A DNA stretch of 64,000 bases, taken from NCBI RefSeq assembly GCF_030272615.1, contig NC_081406.1:247561218-247625217 (forward strand). The letters run 5' to 3'. Below are positions 12,302-23,892 of the stretch, one piece after another. Below the pieces are notes generated by a model that was not told the origin of the DNA, made no database searches, and saw nothing but the letters and a program-made list of their open reading frames with translations. The stretch is from Cryptomeria japonica. Taxonomy: Eukaryota > Streptophyta > Pinopsida > Cupressales > Cupressaceae. Position 1 is the stretch's first letter, and each line of letters starts with the position of its first letter. The position numbers were made by a program, and so were the translations under genes.

Positions 12302-14556
12302 CTAAACTTTGTAACCACGCACTACTTCAACACAAGTAAGATTATGAGACAAATCACCATAGAGGCATTCCCACAAGCTGACATACCTTTCACTATCCCA
12401 ATCAATTCTACCATTTACAAGGATATCATCATGCTGAACTTGAAAAATAAAACACTCATTCTCAACATTGCAATTCCTATCAGCACATGTCTTATTACCA
12501 TTTAAATTAATAGAACAAGGGACACTACTAACCAACTGATGCAAACAAGGAACATGAACATTACAATCCGGATGTGATACTTCACTATGCAGATCAAACC
12601 TCATACTATCCTTCCTTATCAAACTAAAAACCTCTGCATTCTCAACATCCCATTCATGGAAAAGAATGCATACCTCCGGCTGAAGCAAATCCTTAGCTAA
12701 CTCTTTCTCTTTTAGGCTTACATCCACCTAAAACACTTTCATTTGTGGTTTGAAAAAGTCATCACATAGCCCATGCCTCTTACCTTCATCATGAAATAAT
12801 TTCTTACAACCCATGTTGTTGTTGTTCAGAGTTTCATCAGTATTATGGACTGGTTCATCATCTATAACATCTGGCTGATCAGTTATCTCTTCATACAAAG
12901 GGTTAGAAACAAAATGAAGAATCCCCTCATGACATTATGACATTGAAGTGGCTGGTTCGTATCTATATCAGCATTGGATAGAACATTAGCAAAATTGCTA
13001 AAGACACCATCCATTCGATCATCACAATCATCTTCATCAGACAAAGAAGAAATTCAAATGTGGCTGGAACAATCATCAGTTTTCCATGTTTCACATCCAT
13101 TAGATTTCATCCTATTACTATCATTCTGAAAATCAAGATAGTCATACTTATCTTGCCATGACTGATCTTCTTCACCAATTGAACACTTGTCATCAGCCAA
13201 AGAATGAACATAAACATCGCTGCCATTTACTTCATCAGATGAGTTTTCAGCATGTTCACTAAAATTTTCTGTCATAAAACCATCTGTTAGATCAACATGT
13301 TCATCAAGTATACAAGCATTCAATTCACAGTCCTTTTCCGAAGAATTCCTTTCACTATATTGCAGAAGGTCTTCATCAACAACTCAAAGGCTCTCCAATA
13401 TCTGAACCTTCTTATCCACAACCTCAAGAGGTTTCTTAAGTTCTACAAACTTTTGGACTTGCATTGCACTTTTCTGTTCCATTTGAGATTCCGTAAAAAT
13501 TTGTCCATCCATGTGTGCTACATTTTCATTGCAATCATGCACACCGTTGAAATCTTTTGAATTAACATTGTGCATAACTTTCAAAAAAGAAAGATCATCA
13601 TCATGATTACAAGACGTGAAATCTGAAAATAGATTTACTTCATCCTCAACACAATTAAGATTATCAATATCTAAGTGAGGATCAACTATTGTTTGCACTA
13701 AACAATTTTGATTTTTGTCATATGGCACATTTTCGCTTGCACAAACAATAACACTTAGTAATCCCTCTGTATTTGGTATTTCAACATCAAATACATCAGC
13801 AGCATGTAAAGATTGATGGTCATCACCATCATTATTTTCATTAATATTATCCTGAAGAGATGCATGATTCACTTGGTAGTTGGCAGCCACATAGTTAGCA
13901 TAACCGGCATACAAATCAAATGGTACATACCCCTTGTATATATCTACCTTTGTATTAACATTTTCACAACACTTCCCACTGATCATTCCATCACTACTGC
14001 GAGAGACAACCGGCATTGACAACAAAGGTTCTTGACTCTCATCTAAATCTGAAACACATGCATCATAAAAGCCATTTGGAACTGCAGAGCTTGATGCACC
14101 TAGACAAGGAATGATTTTCTCAGCTTCACATGGTACTTCACCATTGAAGGTGCTTTGGTATGAAACAACAACAGACATGAATCTCTTTGAGATTCCAAAC
14201 TTCAAGCTATTTTCCATATCCCTAGTTGTGTTAAAGGCTTCATACAAGGTTTTGGGTTCTTTGTTTCTCAATAGGAAACCCATCTTCTCATCAAATGCAC
14301 TCATATAAACATCCAGACATACTTTATCATCAAGTTTATACTTTCTAGAAATTTTGGACAAAGCTTGTGAAAATTTGATATTAAACGTTGGTACCAATTC
14401 ATCTTCCCTGATTTGTATATAGGTGAATTCTTTCAGCAAGTCAGAATCACTCACCTTCTCATTGAATTGATCCATGAAATTTGAAACCAATTCTTCCCAT
14501 GAGGTAATATAATTCACTGGCAAAAAAGAGAACCAACCTCTTGCATCCTGAAACAT
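12302..14556 (-). pseudogene. GagM: retrotransposon gag with a long acidic tail
   Basis: Reading leftwards from 14556, the first 130 residues match the retrotransposon gag fold: DARGWFSFLP, then ITSWEELVSNFMDQF, then a KEPKTLYEAF block. This is the capsid-forming part of a gypsy-type gag. The following 260 residues and beyond are rich in N, D, E and S with no CCHC knuckle. The frame is open for 390 codons, the longest in the window. One TGA at about 13384 interrupts it; the same frame then continues to 13054. A frameshift near 12925 leads into the block 12302-12727. The N-terminal part of gag (roughly 100 residues) is missing at the right edge. No pol follows. The gag call is firm; the role of the tail is unknown. 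Confidence 0.75.
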
Positions 14557-15218
14557 TTGGGAAACAGAATGAGGAGACGAAAAACAGTGAAGAAGAGGAG
14601 GAAATGGAAATGGAGGACTGTTTGGAGAAAGATCTGATAAAAGGCAACCTAAAACATTTGGAGGACGTTATTAAAACCATGAAAGAATAGGTGGAGGAGG
14701 ACAAAGACAACGTCAACACCCAGATGGCCCATAATGAGAAAGCATTGAAAAGCCTTATGAACCACAGCCTCCAGGTCCTTAAGGTTTCTTCCTAGAATAT
14801 GAATGTGCTGGTGGATCATCTGGAAAAGAAAAACAAAGAGAAGAACCTGGTAATTATAGAAGATGCTCCAACTTCCAGCCTAACCCACCAGACCCCTAGG
14901 CACAGAACCAGGCAGACTACTGCTGAGAAGGTCACGAAAATGAAAGAGAGTTAGATTGCTTAGGAAAGCACCGACTTGAGGGAAGCGGCCAAGACAATGA
15001 TGCTCTTGGTGCAGAATGCAGAGGAAACCATGAAGAGTTTTTAATTTCTTGTAATGCTGGGCTTGGGGTCAGTTTCTTGCCAGCCTCTTGCTGTCCTTTT
15101 CTATGCTGCTAGTTTTTCTGCTGGTATTTTGCAGCTGTTTTGTTTTGTTTCCTTCCTGAATATCTTTTGAATGTAATTGGGTTTCGGGTCCCTTAAAACC
15201 TGTTTTTACTTAATCAAA
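14557..15218 (+). pseudogene. LINE1 3' piece: acidic coiled-coil C-terminus and 3' UTR
   Basis: In one plus frame, starting at about 14566, the sequence encodes a highly charged stretch (an E-rich run at about 14590-14630) followed by long K- and E-rich helices that look like coiled coil, ending at about 15043. Stops at about 14689, 14794, 14953 and 14962 are TAG. The rest (15044-15218) is T-rich 3' UTR ending in TTTTTACTTAATCAAA next to the target duplication. Position inside the duplication makes this LINE1 sequence. That it is the C-terminus of the ORF at 7079-7717 is inference. Confidence 0.5.
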
Positions 15219-15236
15219 AACAATAACAAAAATAAT
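15219..15236. repeat. LINE1 target-site duplication, right copy
   Basis: Matches 1261-1278 at 17 of 18 positions. CopX LTR sequence resumes immediately after it. Confidence 0.8.
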
Positions 15237-16443
15237 CACCACATCAACAACACACATAACACACAAATTTTTGATGTGGAAAACCCGGTTAAGGGAAAAA
15301 GCATGGCAGGAACCTACCCACAATAAGATGATAGGTTGGAGTAGTATGTGTAAATATTATAATGGGTAATGCACATGCATTTTGGCACATTTCGTAGAGC
15401 TCACTTCTCAAAAAAACAAAGGGCTACAACCTTGGGAAGGCTCACTGCCTTACAAAGATTAGACAACAATTCAGATTAAATGAACGGAAAGAATAGCATC
15501 TCCAAATGCTTAGTTATAGTTCTGGTTAAGCACACTGTCTACAGAACAACACTTCTCTGCTCTTCCACACTTCTAAATGATAGATTTTCTTGTTCTCACA
15601 TACAATATACTCTTAGATCATAAACACAACTGCAGAGACACAACTTACATGAATACATCACCTATTTATACAAATCATCAACCTTAACCTCAAGGTCATC
15701 TCAACACATAAGACCTAATTACAAAATTACATCACACGATAAATAAATCAACAATTGGACCAATACAATGTCAGCAAGGACATAGAATTGATCCAAGTCA
15801 AATCCTCAAACATGCAACACCACCAATTAATTCACCAAGATCATCTACAACATGCTAAACCACTGAATATGTCACATAACACGAAGAATAACACCGGATC
15901 AATAACATCTTTAACAACTTGCACCACGATCAATGCAAACCAGCAAAATGCAAAGGACACAATCAGAGAACATCAACAAGCGATTTGAATTCCACCACAA
16001 TCACTGCAACAACTCAGATAGTAAGAATCATCATTATCATCAGCACCAGAGCTCAAGAACACCAACTAACAAACTTAAAGATATGCTTTCGAAGTTCCAA
16101 ATATGAACCATCCGATCTGAGGACACACATGAATGTCCCAAACACCTTGTAAAATCCGCACCACAAGATATCATCATTCTGAAGCAATACAATCCAGAAA
16201 TCATAACTTTGCAACACTGAACCAACAGGAAAACCAACCACTACATCGAATCACATAACTGGACCAAATCACCTTTCAGAATATTGAAACTCATATTGAA
16301 TCAACTTGAGATAAGGATCTCAAAACCCAATAAACCGCATCACCACATCTACAATACATCACCCAAAACTAACTCTCTGCAACAAAACAATTCTCTACAA
16401 CACAAGAATATGTTGACATCAATGAGAACACCACATTCCAACA
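15237..16443 (-). repeat. CopX 5' LTR, 5'-terminal piece
   Basis: On the minus strand the LTR starts TGTTGGAATGTGG at 16443. It contains a TATAAATAGG box (plus-strand complement at about 15661-15671), and near its end a CCGGGTTTTCCACATC block shared in style with the other copia LTRs. It is cut at the LINE1 target site and continues at 1278-1164. The 5 bp outside the start are AGAGT (minus strand); the partner copy lies outside the window. Confidence 0.8.
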
Positions 16444-19400
16444 ACTCTAATATCCAATACACCAACCGTCTAATTCAATATGAATCCAAATAACACTATC
16501 AACATATAAGCAAATTTAATTCTTTTCCTTTTCTAATTTCACCATACATCCTATCAAGTTAACTTATACACAATCAAAGTCCATACAACAATGCTAGTTA
16601 CTTTCCAATGAATTACTTATTACGAGATTATCTAAAAGAGCCATATCTATAATAAGGACACACATAGCTTAACATGTAAAATCTTACTCCATATAAATCT
16701 CTATCTCTTTTCTACCTGATGAATATTCTTATAACATGTATCATATAATGAATACAATATCTTACTTCATTACAAGATCATAACCTCGACTACCTTAACA
16801 TCACATCCTATCACATAAGAACACATAGTACATGCACATAATCTCTTTTACATTTTTAATGTCATCATGGTTCAATATACTATCTCTTTCTTTTTCATAT
16901 TCCAAGTATAACTAATATTAAGGATTGATATCTTTCAAATCAAAGAATTCATGAACATTAACATATCCACTACCATCCACAAGATATACATAACTTAATC
17001 CAATCATACCACTTAATCATTTAATTCCTTTCTAATTTGGACTTACATACACATTGAATATCCATTTATAGTGATCTTATCCAAAAAATCTCATTCTAAA
17101 ATAAACCTACTACAAGTCCTAGTAGATAGGTTCACAAGGTACTGATTACATAGCTTTCTTTACTATTAGATCTTCCTCAAGATACAAAAAAACATGATAA
17201 ATATCCATCCACATAATGAGATAATATAAATCTATATCCATGCACACAAGAATCCAACGAGGAACATCCCAATGGAAGAAGGCATAAAACCACCTAACCA
17301 TGTGGAACCAAATAGGAACCACCCCCTGTGCTAGGAGTTTACATGGGGTTCCAACTCACACTCAAGACCTAGGATGACACCTAACAACCAAGGGACTCAA
17401 CATGACAACCAAAAGATAACATCAAGATTCAAAGATAAAATCACATCACATGGATAAATCATAAATCAGTAAACTCTCAAAGGCATAATCAACAATAAAG
17501 CATAAGGATAATGGAGACATGTAGGGAAGAGTGTCATCACATGCTATCTTGACAAAGAAGGGCATAAAATATAAATATATAAATATCGAGATCTCCACCC
17601 GTGCCCCTAATAGACATGAGGAGCCATCTCAACCTTTGAGCAACCAAGAGAGTTTGGATTACCGCCTCCACGATCTTCCCAATCTCATCCCGAGTCTCCA
17701 CTCAAGGCTATAAAGTGGGGCACAAACAACATATTCATTATGTTGATTATGTGAATTCCTAATTACCTAAACCCACTAATAAAATATTGAGGTTATCACT
17801 TGCAATTAATAATAAACTCTTCATGTGGCTCCATGATAGGTCTGGACCCTTTCCTAGTGGTCTATTTCTCATGACCGCGGTCCTACACATGCAAGAGACC
17901 ACTCTCCCAATCATGGACCATAACCTTAGGGTAAAAAATGCATCAAATAACATTAGAATAACATCATGAAGGCTCACATATGATATAAACATAGTTACAA
18001 TATCATTGATACAATCTGAAGCATAGATGATACATAAGCTCAAAAATTGAGCAAGAGCCTCCATAAAAACAATGCAGTAATAAAACAAGGTATAAAGATG
18101 AGATCAAGACCAATCTAAAATAATTTCCAACTCCCAACAGTGAGGCAATCTAATCTCACTAGAGCTTTCACATTCATTCATCAACGGTAAGGCATAGACC
18201 TCTTACCGGAGCACAATATCCTTAAACAAGAACCAAGATGACATCATGAAAACATCTAACGAAATCATTACAATAAAAAATTTCCTCTGGTAAATACAAA
18301 AAACTCAAAAAAGAGACCAACTTGGGCAAAATTACCAAAACTGGCAACTCTAGACATAATAGCGCAACAAAAACCCAATAGGATTCTTGGGAGACAATTT
18401 AGCTCTTCTATACAATCTTTTGGTGTTTTGGGGCCAAACATTAGCATTTTCATACCAAACTACAAAAATCATCAAAAACAAACAAAATGTTAAATGGAAC
18501 TTGCCCAATTTTGCATAAAGTCACTCAAATTATCAAAAGACACTCCCATAAAGTGCGAGAGGATGAAATATCATTGCAGAAACACATAAATGACACCGAT
18601 TGCCCATTGTAACCACACTCAGATGTGTGCATAACTTCACCAAACTCACACATAAATTTAGGGAGATGTAATAAAGAGAATATAGGTACAAAATAGAATT
18701 ACAAAGATAGTCCAAAGCCAATACAAAATAAAACCATCTCCAAGATAAATTAAGACAAGATTACAACTCGCGAATCTCAAGAGACAACTCCCAACATAGT
18801 CTCAAACACTTAAATCTTGTTGATTCACACACAGAATCATAAGGAGATACAAATGAGACATAATGAAATCTAAATATCATTCCACAAGCTCCTTAGACTT
18901 AAAAAAAAATCATAGAAAAATGAGAACAAGGATTCATTAAGGGAAAATGAAGAAATATGTATTCCTGGCAACACACACCATCTCTAAACGCAATACTTCA
19001 AATTCCTTTTTCAATCATCTTTAAATTTGTCCCCAAAATCAAATCAAAACTCTAATATCAAATCCTTTCCCCAAGAAAATCTTTCAACAATCACAATGTA
19101 GACAATTTTTTCGAAATAAAAATTTCAGAGAGAAACAAAGCTCCAACTTGGAAATAGCAATCCAAGGCAAGAACAACTAATGAAGAGCAATCCAAAATAA
19201 AACGACTCCAATCCAAAATGTAATAAAATCTCCAAGCAATCCAATGCAAAATTAAAAAGCTTCAAACCAAAAATTGTAGATAAGCCAACCCCGATAACAT
19301 ACAAGAAAAACCATTAAATAGAAAATTAAACTCAAAACTATACAAATCCACCGGCTAGTCAAAAAATTCCAATAAACTATATATTATACCTACCAGGCAT

Positions 19401-20270
19401 GAAAACGAGGTAAGTATTATTTAGCAATATTATTTACCCACCCCACTCAAAATCAACCAGTAGAAATAAGGGGTAGGTAAACATTATAATATAACCAACT
19501 ATGCAAATAATAATAATAATATAATAGTATAAATATAAATGGGATAATAACAAATCAAATAAATAAATAATGGATTAAGCAATAAATCAAATAAACCAAT
19601 AAATTAATCTTAATTAAATAATTATAAAATCTCAAGAATAAATTAAATATCAAATAATCAATTAAACACTAAATAAACTAAATAAATAAATATCCAATAA
19701 TTAGTCAATTAATTAAATAAATCAAGCTCAATTGATCATTACCCAAACCAATAGAAATAAATATTAAATAACCAACTATAATAATAATCAAATAATCAAG
19801 CTATGAAATAAATCAACTATATTATTAATACTATATTAATCAAATATTAATTACATATAAATCACGTGCTCACAACACCTCAAGCAACCCGACATAAGGT
19901 CGAACATTGACACAGGACTCTAACCACCAACTTGTACCATGACACAACTAACAAGGTATGCAACTTAAGCCTAAAGTATAAGAGGGAAACACATGCCATC
20001 TTCGACAACTTGCCATTCGAATAAGACACGCTTAGACTTGTGAGAGTAGGTGGAGTCGATGTCTAGTACCTGCAATCCTACATTCACCACTACACACAAT
20101 GCAACATATATACAACACATATACATGATAAATAATCAAGCAAGTGATAGAGAATCACAACGTCATATCGTGCTTGCAATGAGTGGTATGATATTGTCTA
20201 TAATCACGAAGAAAATCTCAAACACTGTAGCATCAATTCAGACATCATAATCATAGAGTGTTGAACACAA
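16444..20270. other. Unassigned AT-rich segment between CopX and CopA
   Basis: No convincing gene on either strand. The only longer frames (for example minus 17759-18088) have no recognisable domain. A very AT-rich tract with TAAATAAA-type repetition fills about 19490-19870, like the AT-rich tracts of the TatB LTRs. A moderately GC-rich part on the right (19870-20270) reads like LTR or leader sequence on the minus strand. The right edge near 20270 abuts the CopA LTR just before its expected end block, so this is probably part of another element inserted in that LTR and later hit by CopX. Confidence 0.4.
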
Positions 20271-22031
20271 TATACGTGGGGCTTCAATCAGTGGTTCCTA
20301 AAAGTCTTTCTTCTTTTAAACCAAGCCTTGAGTATAGGTTAACAACCTAAACACTAAGCAATCAAACTAGTATGCAATGATTTAGGGCACTGAACTAAGC
20401 AGCACCAGCCCTTACTGATTTAGGGCACCAACCCAAGGTGCACCAACCCCTGCACCAAGCACCAACTCGGCGTAATGTGACGAAATACAATTTTAATGCA
20501 ATAATAGCACCTAGTTGCAAATGAGTTCTGCAACACCTGATCAACTGATGTTTGCTAGTTAACAACCTCCTCTTCTTCACTGGTTCTCACACTGCTAGTT
20601 ATCAGATTACTCTCTCTGATCACTCATCGGCTACTCCCAGCCTTTCTTCTCTCTCTCTAACCGTCACACTTCACAATGCCACTCTTGGATTCCTTCCTAA
20701 CAAATCACTCCTTACCGGTATGCTTATTGTTAAGCTTGTAACAGTTTACTAGATACTTTGTCTCTACTAGTTAGACCCTCTCACTGGTTCAGCCTGCTAA
20801 CACACACTCTAACTCTCTGAGAAGTAACTCTTAGGCAGATAGTATTTCTTCTTTCTCATGATCTCTTTCCTCTCACACCTCGCATCTAGCATCAAATCAT
20901 TTCAGTTTTGAGTTGACATATTTATCTGTGAGAGTTCCCACCAAAAATAGCATTCAAACGATGTCGTGTTAGGTTTTACCTTCATGAACTCGATCCGTAT
21001 TAGATCCAATCTGATCTGCTTTTCTGGAATGGTGATCTGCATCACACCAAACAACACCACCATCTCCTCAATTTTTAATGTGCATTTTATATTTTTGGAT
21101 GTCTACGAAATGCTTTTGTGCGTTGCTCTATCAATCGCCATTAAAGGCTTGACTGTTTTCTTTGGTAAATAGGTACAAAGATTAGATTGTCTTACAAGGT
21201 CAGTTCAATTACCTTGCCACCTTGTCTTCCTCAAGCCACAACATTTTGCCATTCTCCCATGATTTTCGGGTTCTTCATTAATACTGACCTGCTTGTTAAC
21301 TACTATGTCAATGAACACTTCACCAAACTCTACATGCTCCCCACCTGGTTTCCACCTATCATCCTTGTTGACATCCACCTATGCTCAATTTTCTATGTCA
21401 TTTTGGCATCATCTTTAGTTTGCTATGTCGATTTGACATCCTTCACCGAACAAGACTAACTACCAATTCAACTCACCTTAACTACTACATCGATGAATAC
21501 TTCACCGAACTCTACATGCTCCCCACCTGGTTTCCACCTATCATTCTTGTCGACATCCACCTATGCTCACTTTGCTATGTCGTTCTGGCATCAGCTTTAG
21601 TCTTCTATGTCGATTTGACATCTTTCACCGAACAAGACTAACTATCAATTCAACTCACCTTACCAGTATAACTTAACTTCACCAATGGACCTTCATACCC
21701 ACTAACCTCTTCTCTATCAGTGGATCAACTTGGCCTTCCATCAAACATGCTAGTCTATCTACTAATTCCATTTACCGATAGCATTAAAATTCTCTTTGTA
21801 TATTGGTTCACATCCTTCTATTCTTCTTTGCTTGCTTGCTTTGCCTTCTCGGTGGTTCTACTTTATCGGTAGATGATGCATTTCATGTGTACTGATAACA
21901 TACCTTTCTGTCTACTTACACACATATTGGTTGACATCATCATGTCTTAATTCACACATACCGAACACCACTACTTACTCACCGGTGACCATGCCATACC
22001 ATTTGACATTAATGACAACCTAATGCCAACA
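20271..22031 (-). repeat. CopA 3' LTR (interrupted near its 3' end)
   Basis: On the minus strand it starts TGTTGGCATTAGG at 22031, directly after a polypurine tract, and runs to about 20271. There the CACTGATTGAAGCCCCA block, the usual run-up to the CCTCTCAGT end of these LTRs, breaks off. It carries an internal 182-bp tandem duplication. The left boundary is approximate. There is no counterpart in the window because CopA extends off the right end. Confidence 0.65.
21295..21658. repeat. 182-bp tandem duplication within the CopA LTR
   Basis: Two head-to-tail copies (about 21295-21476 and 21477-21658), each beginning TTAACTACTA and ending CAATTCAACTCACC, with a shared core such as CTACATGCTCCCCACCTGG. 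They differ at scattered positions, so the duplication is not recent. The similar peptides readable in both copies are by-products, not genes. Confidence 0.85.
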
Positions 22032-22047
22032 ATCTCACCCTTTGGCA
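22032..22047 (-). other. CopA polypurine tract
   Basis: On the minus strand CCAAAGGGTGAGAT directly precedes the LTR start. It is the usual plus-strand DNA priming site position. Confidence 0.7.
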
Positions 22048-22329
22048 TTGATGTCAACTCACCAACTCACTGTAAGTACACACATATTGGTTGACATAAT
22101 CATGTATTACTTCACACTGATATATTTCTCCACCTTTGACATAATGACAAAGGGTCAGGGTACTTCATTCTCTCCCTTTGATTGATACTTATCTCCCCCT
22201 TAGTCAAATATTATCTTACTGATTACAACCGGTACTAAGACATACAACCCTGAACTTTTCCTATGATCATCATGTGATTTAAGATATATAGGTACTGTTA
22301 TGAACTCCCCCTAAACCATATATCTCCTT

Positions 22330-23892
22330 ACAAACTTAAGTGCATGAGGCAAGTAACACAACTCCCAACTTTTGTCTTAAGTACTCAAAAGTGCTTACCG
22401 GTAAAGGTTTGGTGAAGATGTCTACCACTTTTTCTCCTATAGGGACATATTCCATCTTTAATTCCTCTCCTTCAACCTTCTCTTTGAGAAAATTATATTT
22501 GATGGCTATATGCTTTGTCCTTGAAAGCATCATTGAGTTCTTTGATATGTTGATGGCACTTGAATTATCAGACTAGATGGGAATAGGATCAGATGTATCC
22601 ACCTGTATATCCTTGAGGGTTTGTTTCATCCAAAGCACTTGAGAGTAGCATGTAGCAACAACAATGTATTCTACTTCATCAGTTGATAGGGAGACTGAGT
22701 CATGCTTCTTGCTATGCCATGAGACCAATCGACCACCTAGGAAAAATGCACCACCACTTGTGCTCTTCTGATCATCAATACAAACTGCCCAATAAACACT
22801 GGTATATGCTTTCAAGATGAATTCCCCTTGTTTAGGGTACCATAATCCATAATTGAGTGTCCCTTGCAGGTACCTAAAAATTCTGCTTACTACATTTATA
22901 TGTGACTGCTTAGATGCTGCTTGAAATCTAGCCACCATAAACACTGCCTGCACTATATCCGGTCTAGAAGCAGTAAGATACAATAAAATTCCTATCATGG
23001 ATCTATGCAATATCTCATCTACTGCTGGTGATTCATCATTCTTTCTTTATTTGTTTCCGTTCACCATGGGGGTACTCACTGGTTTGTAGTCCTCCATTTG
23101 AAACTTCTTTAGCATATCCTTTGCATACTTGGTTTGTGAGATAAATATTCCCTTATCTAGCTGTGATATCTGCAAACCAAGAAAGTATGTCGATTCTCCA
23201 ACCGTTGACATGTCAAATTCTGATTGCATTTGATCAACAAAAATCTTTGCAAAGAGTGTCCTCGTTGCCTCCAAAAATGATGTCATCTACATACACAACC
23301 ACAATGATCATGTGATTTCCATCTGCCTTAATGTATAGATTGTTGTCAACACTCCCCTTTTTGAATCTTTTCTCCTTCAGATACTGATCTAGCCTTGAAT
23401 ACCATGCTCTAAGAGCATGCTTTAAACCATACAAGGCTTTCTTAAACTGGCACACAAAGGTTTCATCATCATGTAACATAAACCCTTCTGGTTGCTCCAT
23501 GTACACTTCTTCTTCCAAATTTCCATTTAGGAAGGCAAATTTTACATCCATTTGATATACCTTGTAACCCTTGTAGGTTGAAAAAGCTAGAACCATCCTA
23601 ATTGCTTCTAATCTACCTACTGGTGCAAAATTTTCTTCAAAATCAATGCCCTCTACCAGTAGATCCATCTTGCTCTGGTAGATCCATTTGGTGCCAATGA
23701 TGTTCTTGTCTTCTAGTCTAGGGACTCATTCCCAAGTCTTGTTCTTCTCAATCTGCTGCAACTCTACTTCCATGGAATCCATCCGTTTTTGACTTTTGTT
23801 GGGTTCATTGAATGTTTTAAGTTCTACTTTAGTCATGAGGCAGAAATTGACTTGTTCATCATTCTGGGCAAGTCTTCTCCTAGTCTGCATAC
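22330..23892 (-). pseudogene. CopA: copia reverse transcriptase and RNase H (3' part of pol)
   Basis: Minus-strand copia pol. From 23892 leftwards: the RT N-terminal block (EKNKTWE with a stop, then GTKWIY) at about 23690-23770. An apparent deletion of about 25 codons follows at 23668, between two TGGATCTAC repeats. Then come [28 protein letters not shown] and the catalytic YVDD at about 23280. A single-base frameshift lies at about 23240-23286. RNase H follows (RFMSMIG-like region at about 23010, then SGGAFFLGGRLVSW); its first catalytic position reads YTSVYW where YTDADW is usual, so an acidic residue is lost. The conserved copia C-terminal block (KHIAIKYNFLKEKV, then VDIFTKPLP) ends at about 22336. 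The upstream pol lies at 63870-64000, beyond the TatB insertion. Confidence 0.92.
23888..23892. repeat. TatB target-site duplication, left (catac)
   Basis: CATAC directly before the TG of the TatB 5' LTR; repeated at 63865-63869 directly after the 3' LTR. Confidence 0.9.

Larger units (their letters stand above)
7718..14556 (-). mobile_element. GagM: minus-strand gypsy-like remnant splitting LINE1 (boundaries approximate)
   Basis: LINE1 coding sequence stops at about 7717 and LINE1-like 3' sequence resumes at about 14557, so the segment between looks inserted. Its only recognisable coding is a minus-strand retrotransposon gag (12302-14556). No protease, RT or integrase is seen in either strand. 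The gag N-terminus is cut off at the right edge, and no clean target duplication or LTR pair was found. It may be a truncated or non-autonomous gypsy element. The left start TGATAACCC at 7716 looks like a plant LTR start, but this is weak evidence. Confidence 0.5.
1279..15218 (+). mobile_element. LINE1: L1-type non-LTR retrotransposon inserted in the CopX LTR and itself interrupted
   Basis: Plus-strand LINE with ORF1 (1322-2963), ORF2 (3032-7092), an overlapping third ORF (7079-7717) and a separated 3' piece (14557-15218). It is flanked by an 18-bp target duplication in the two halves of one copia LTR. The 5' end lies close before the ORF1 ATG, so it looks close to full length. About 6.8 kb in the middle (7718-14556) is foreign, which leaves about 7.1 kb of LINE. 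The 3' end has no long poly(A), only a short A-rich end merging into the A-rich duplication. Several stops and at least two frameshifts make it inactive. Confidence 0.75.

Noticed and set aside
17759-18088. Minus-strand frame of 109 codons with hydrophobic stretches
   Set aside because: No recognised domain, overlapped by another frame, and surrounded by non-coding AT-rich DNA.
19049-19060. TCTAATATCA on the plus strand, which on the minus strand resembles a decayed TGGTATCAGAGC primer site
   Set aside because: Three mismatches in an AT-rich region and no LTR end (CA) at the right distance; too weak to define an element.
21187-21641. Two similar peptides repeated in tandem, as if a duplicated gene
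   Set aside because: They result from the 182-bp tandem duplication of LTR DNA and are antisense to the element.
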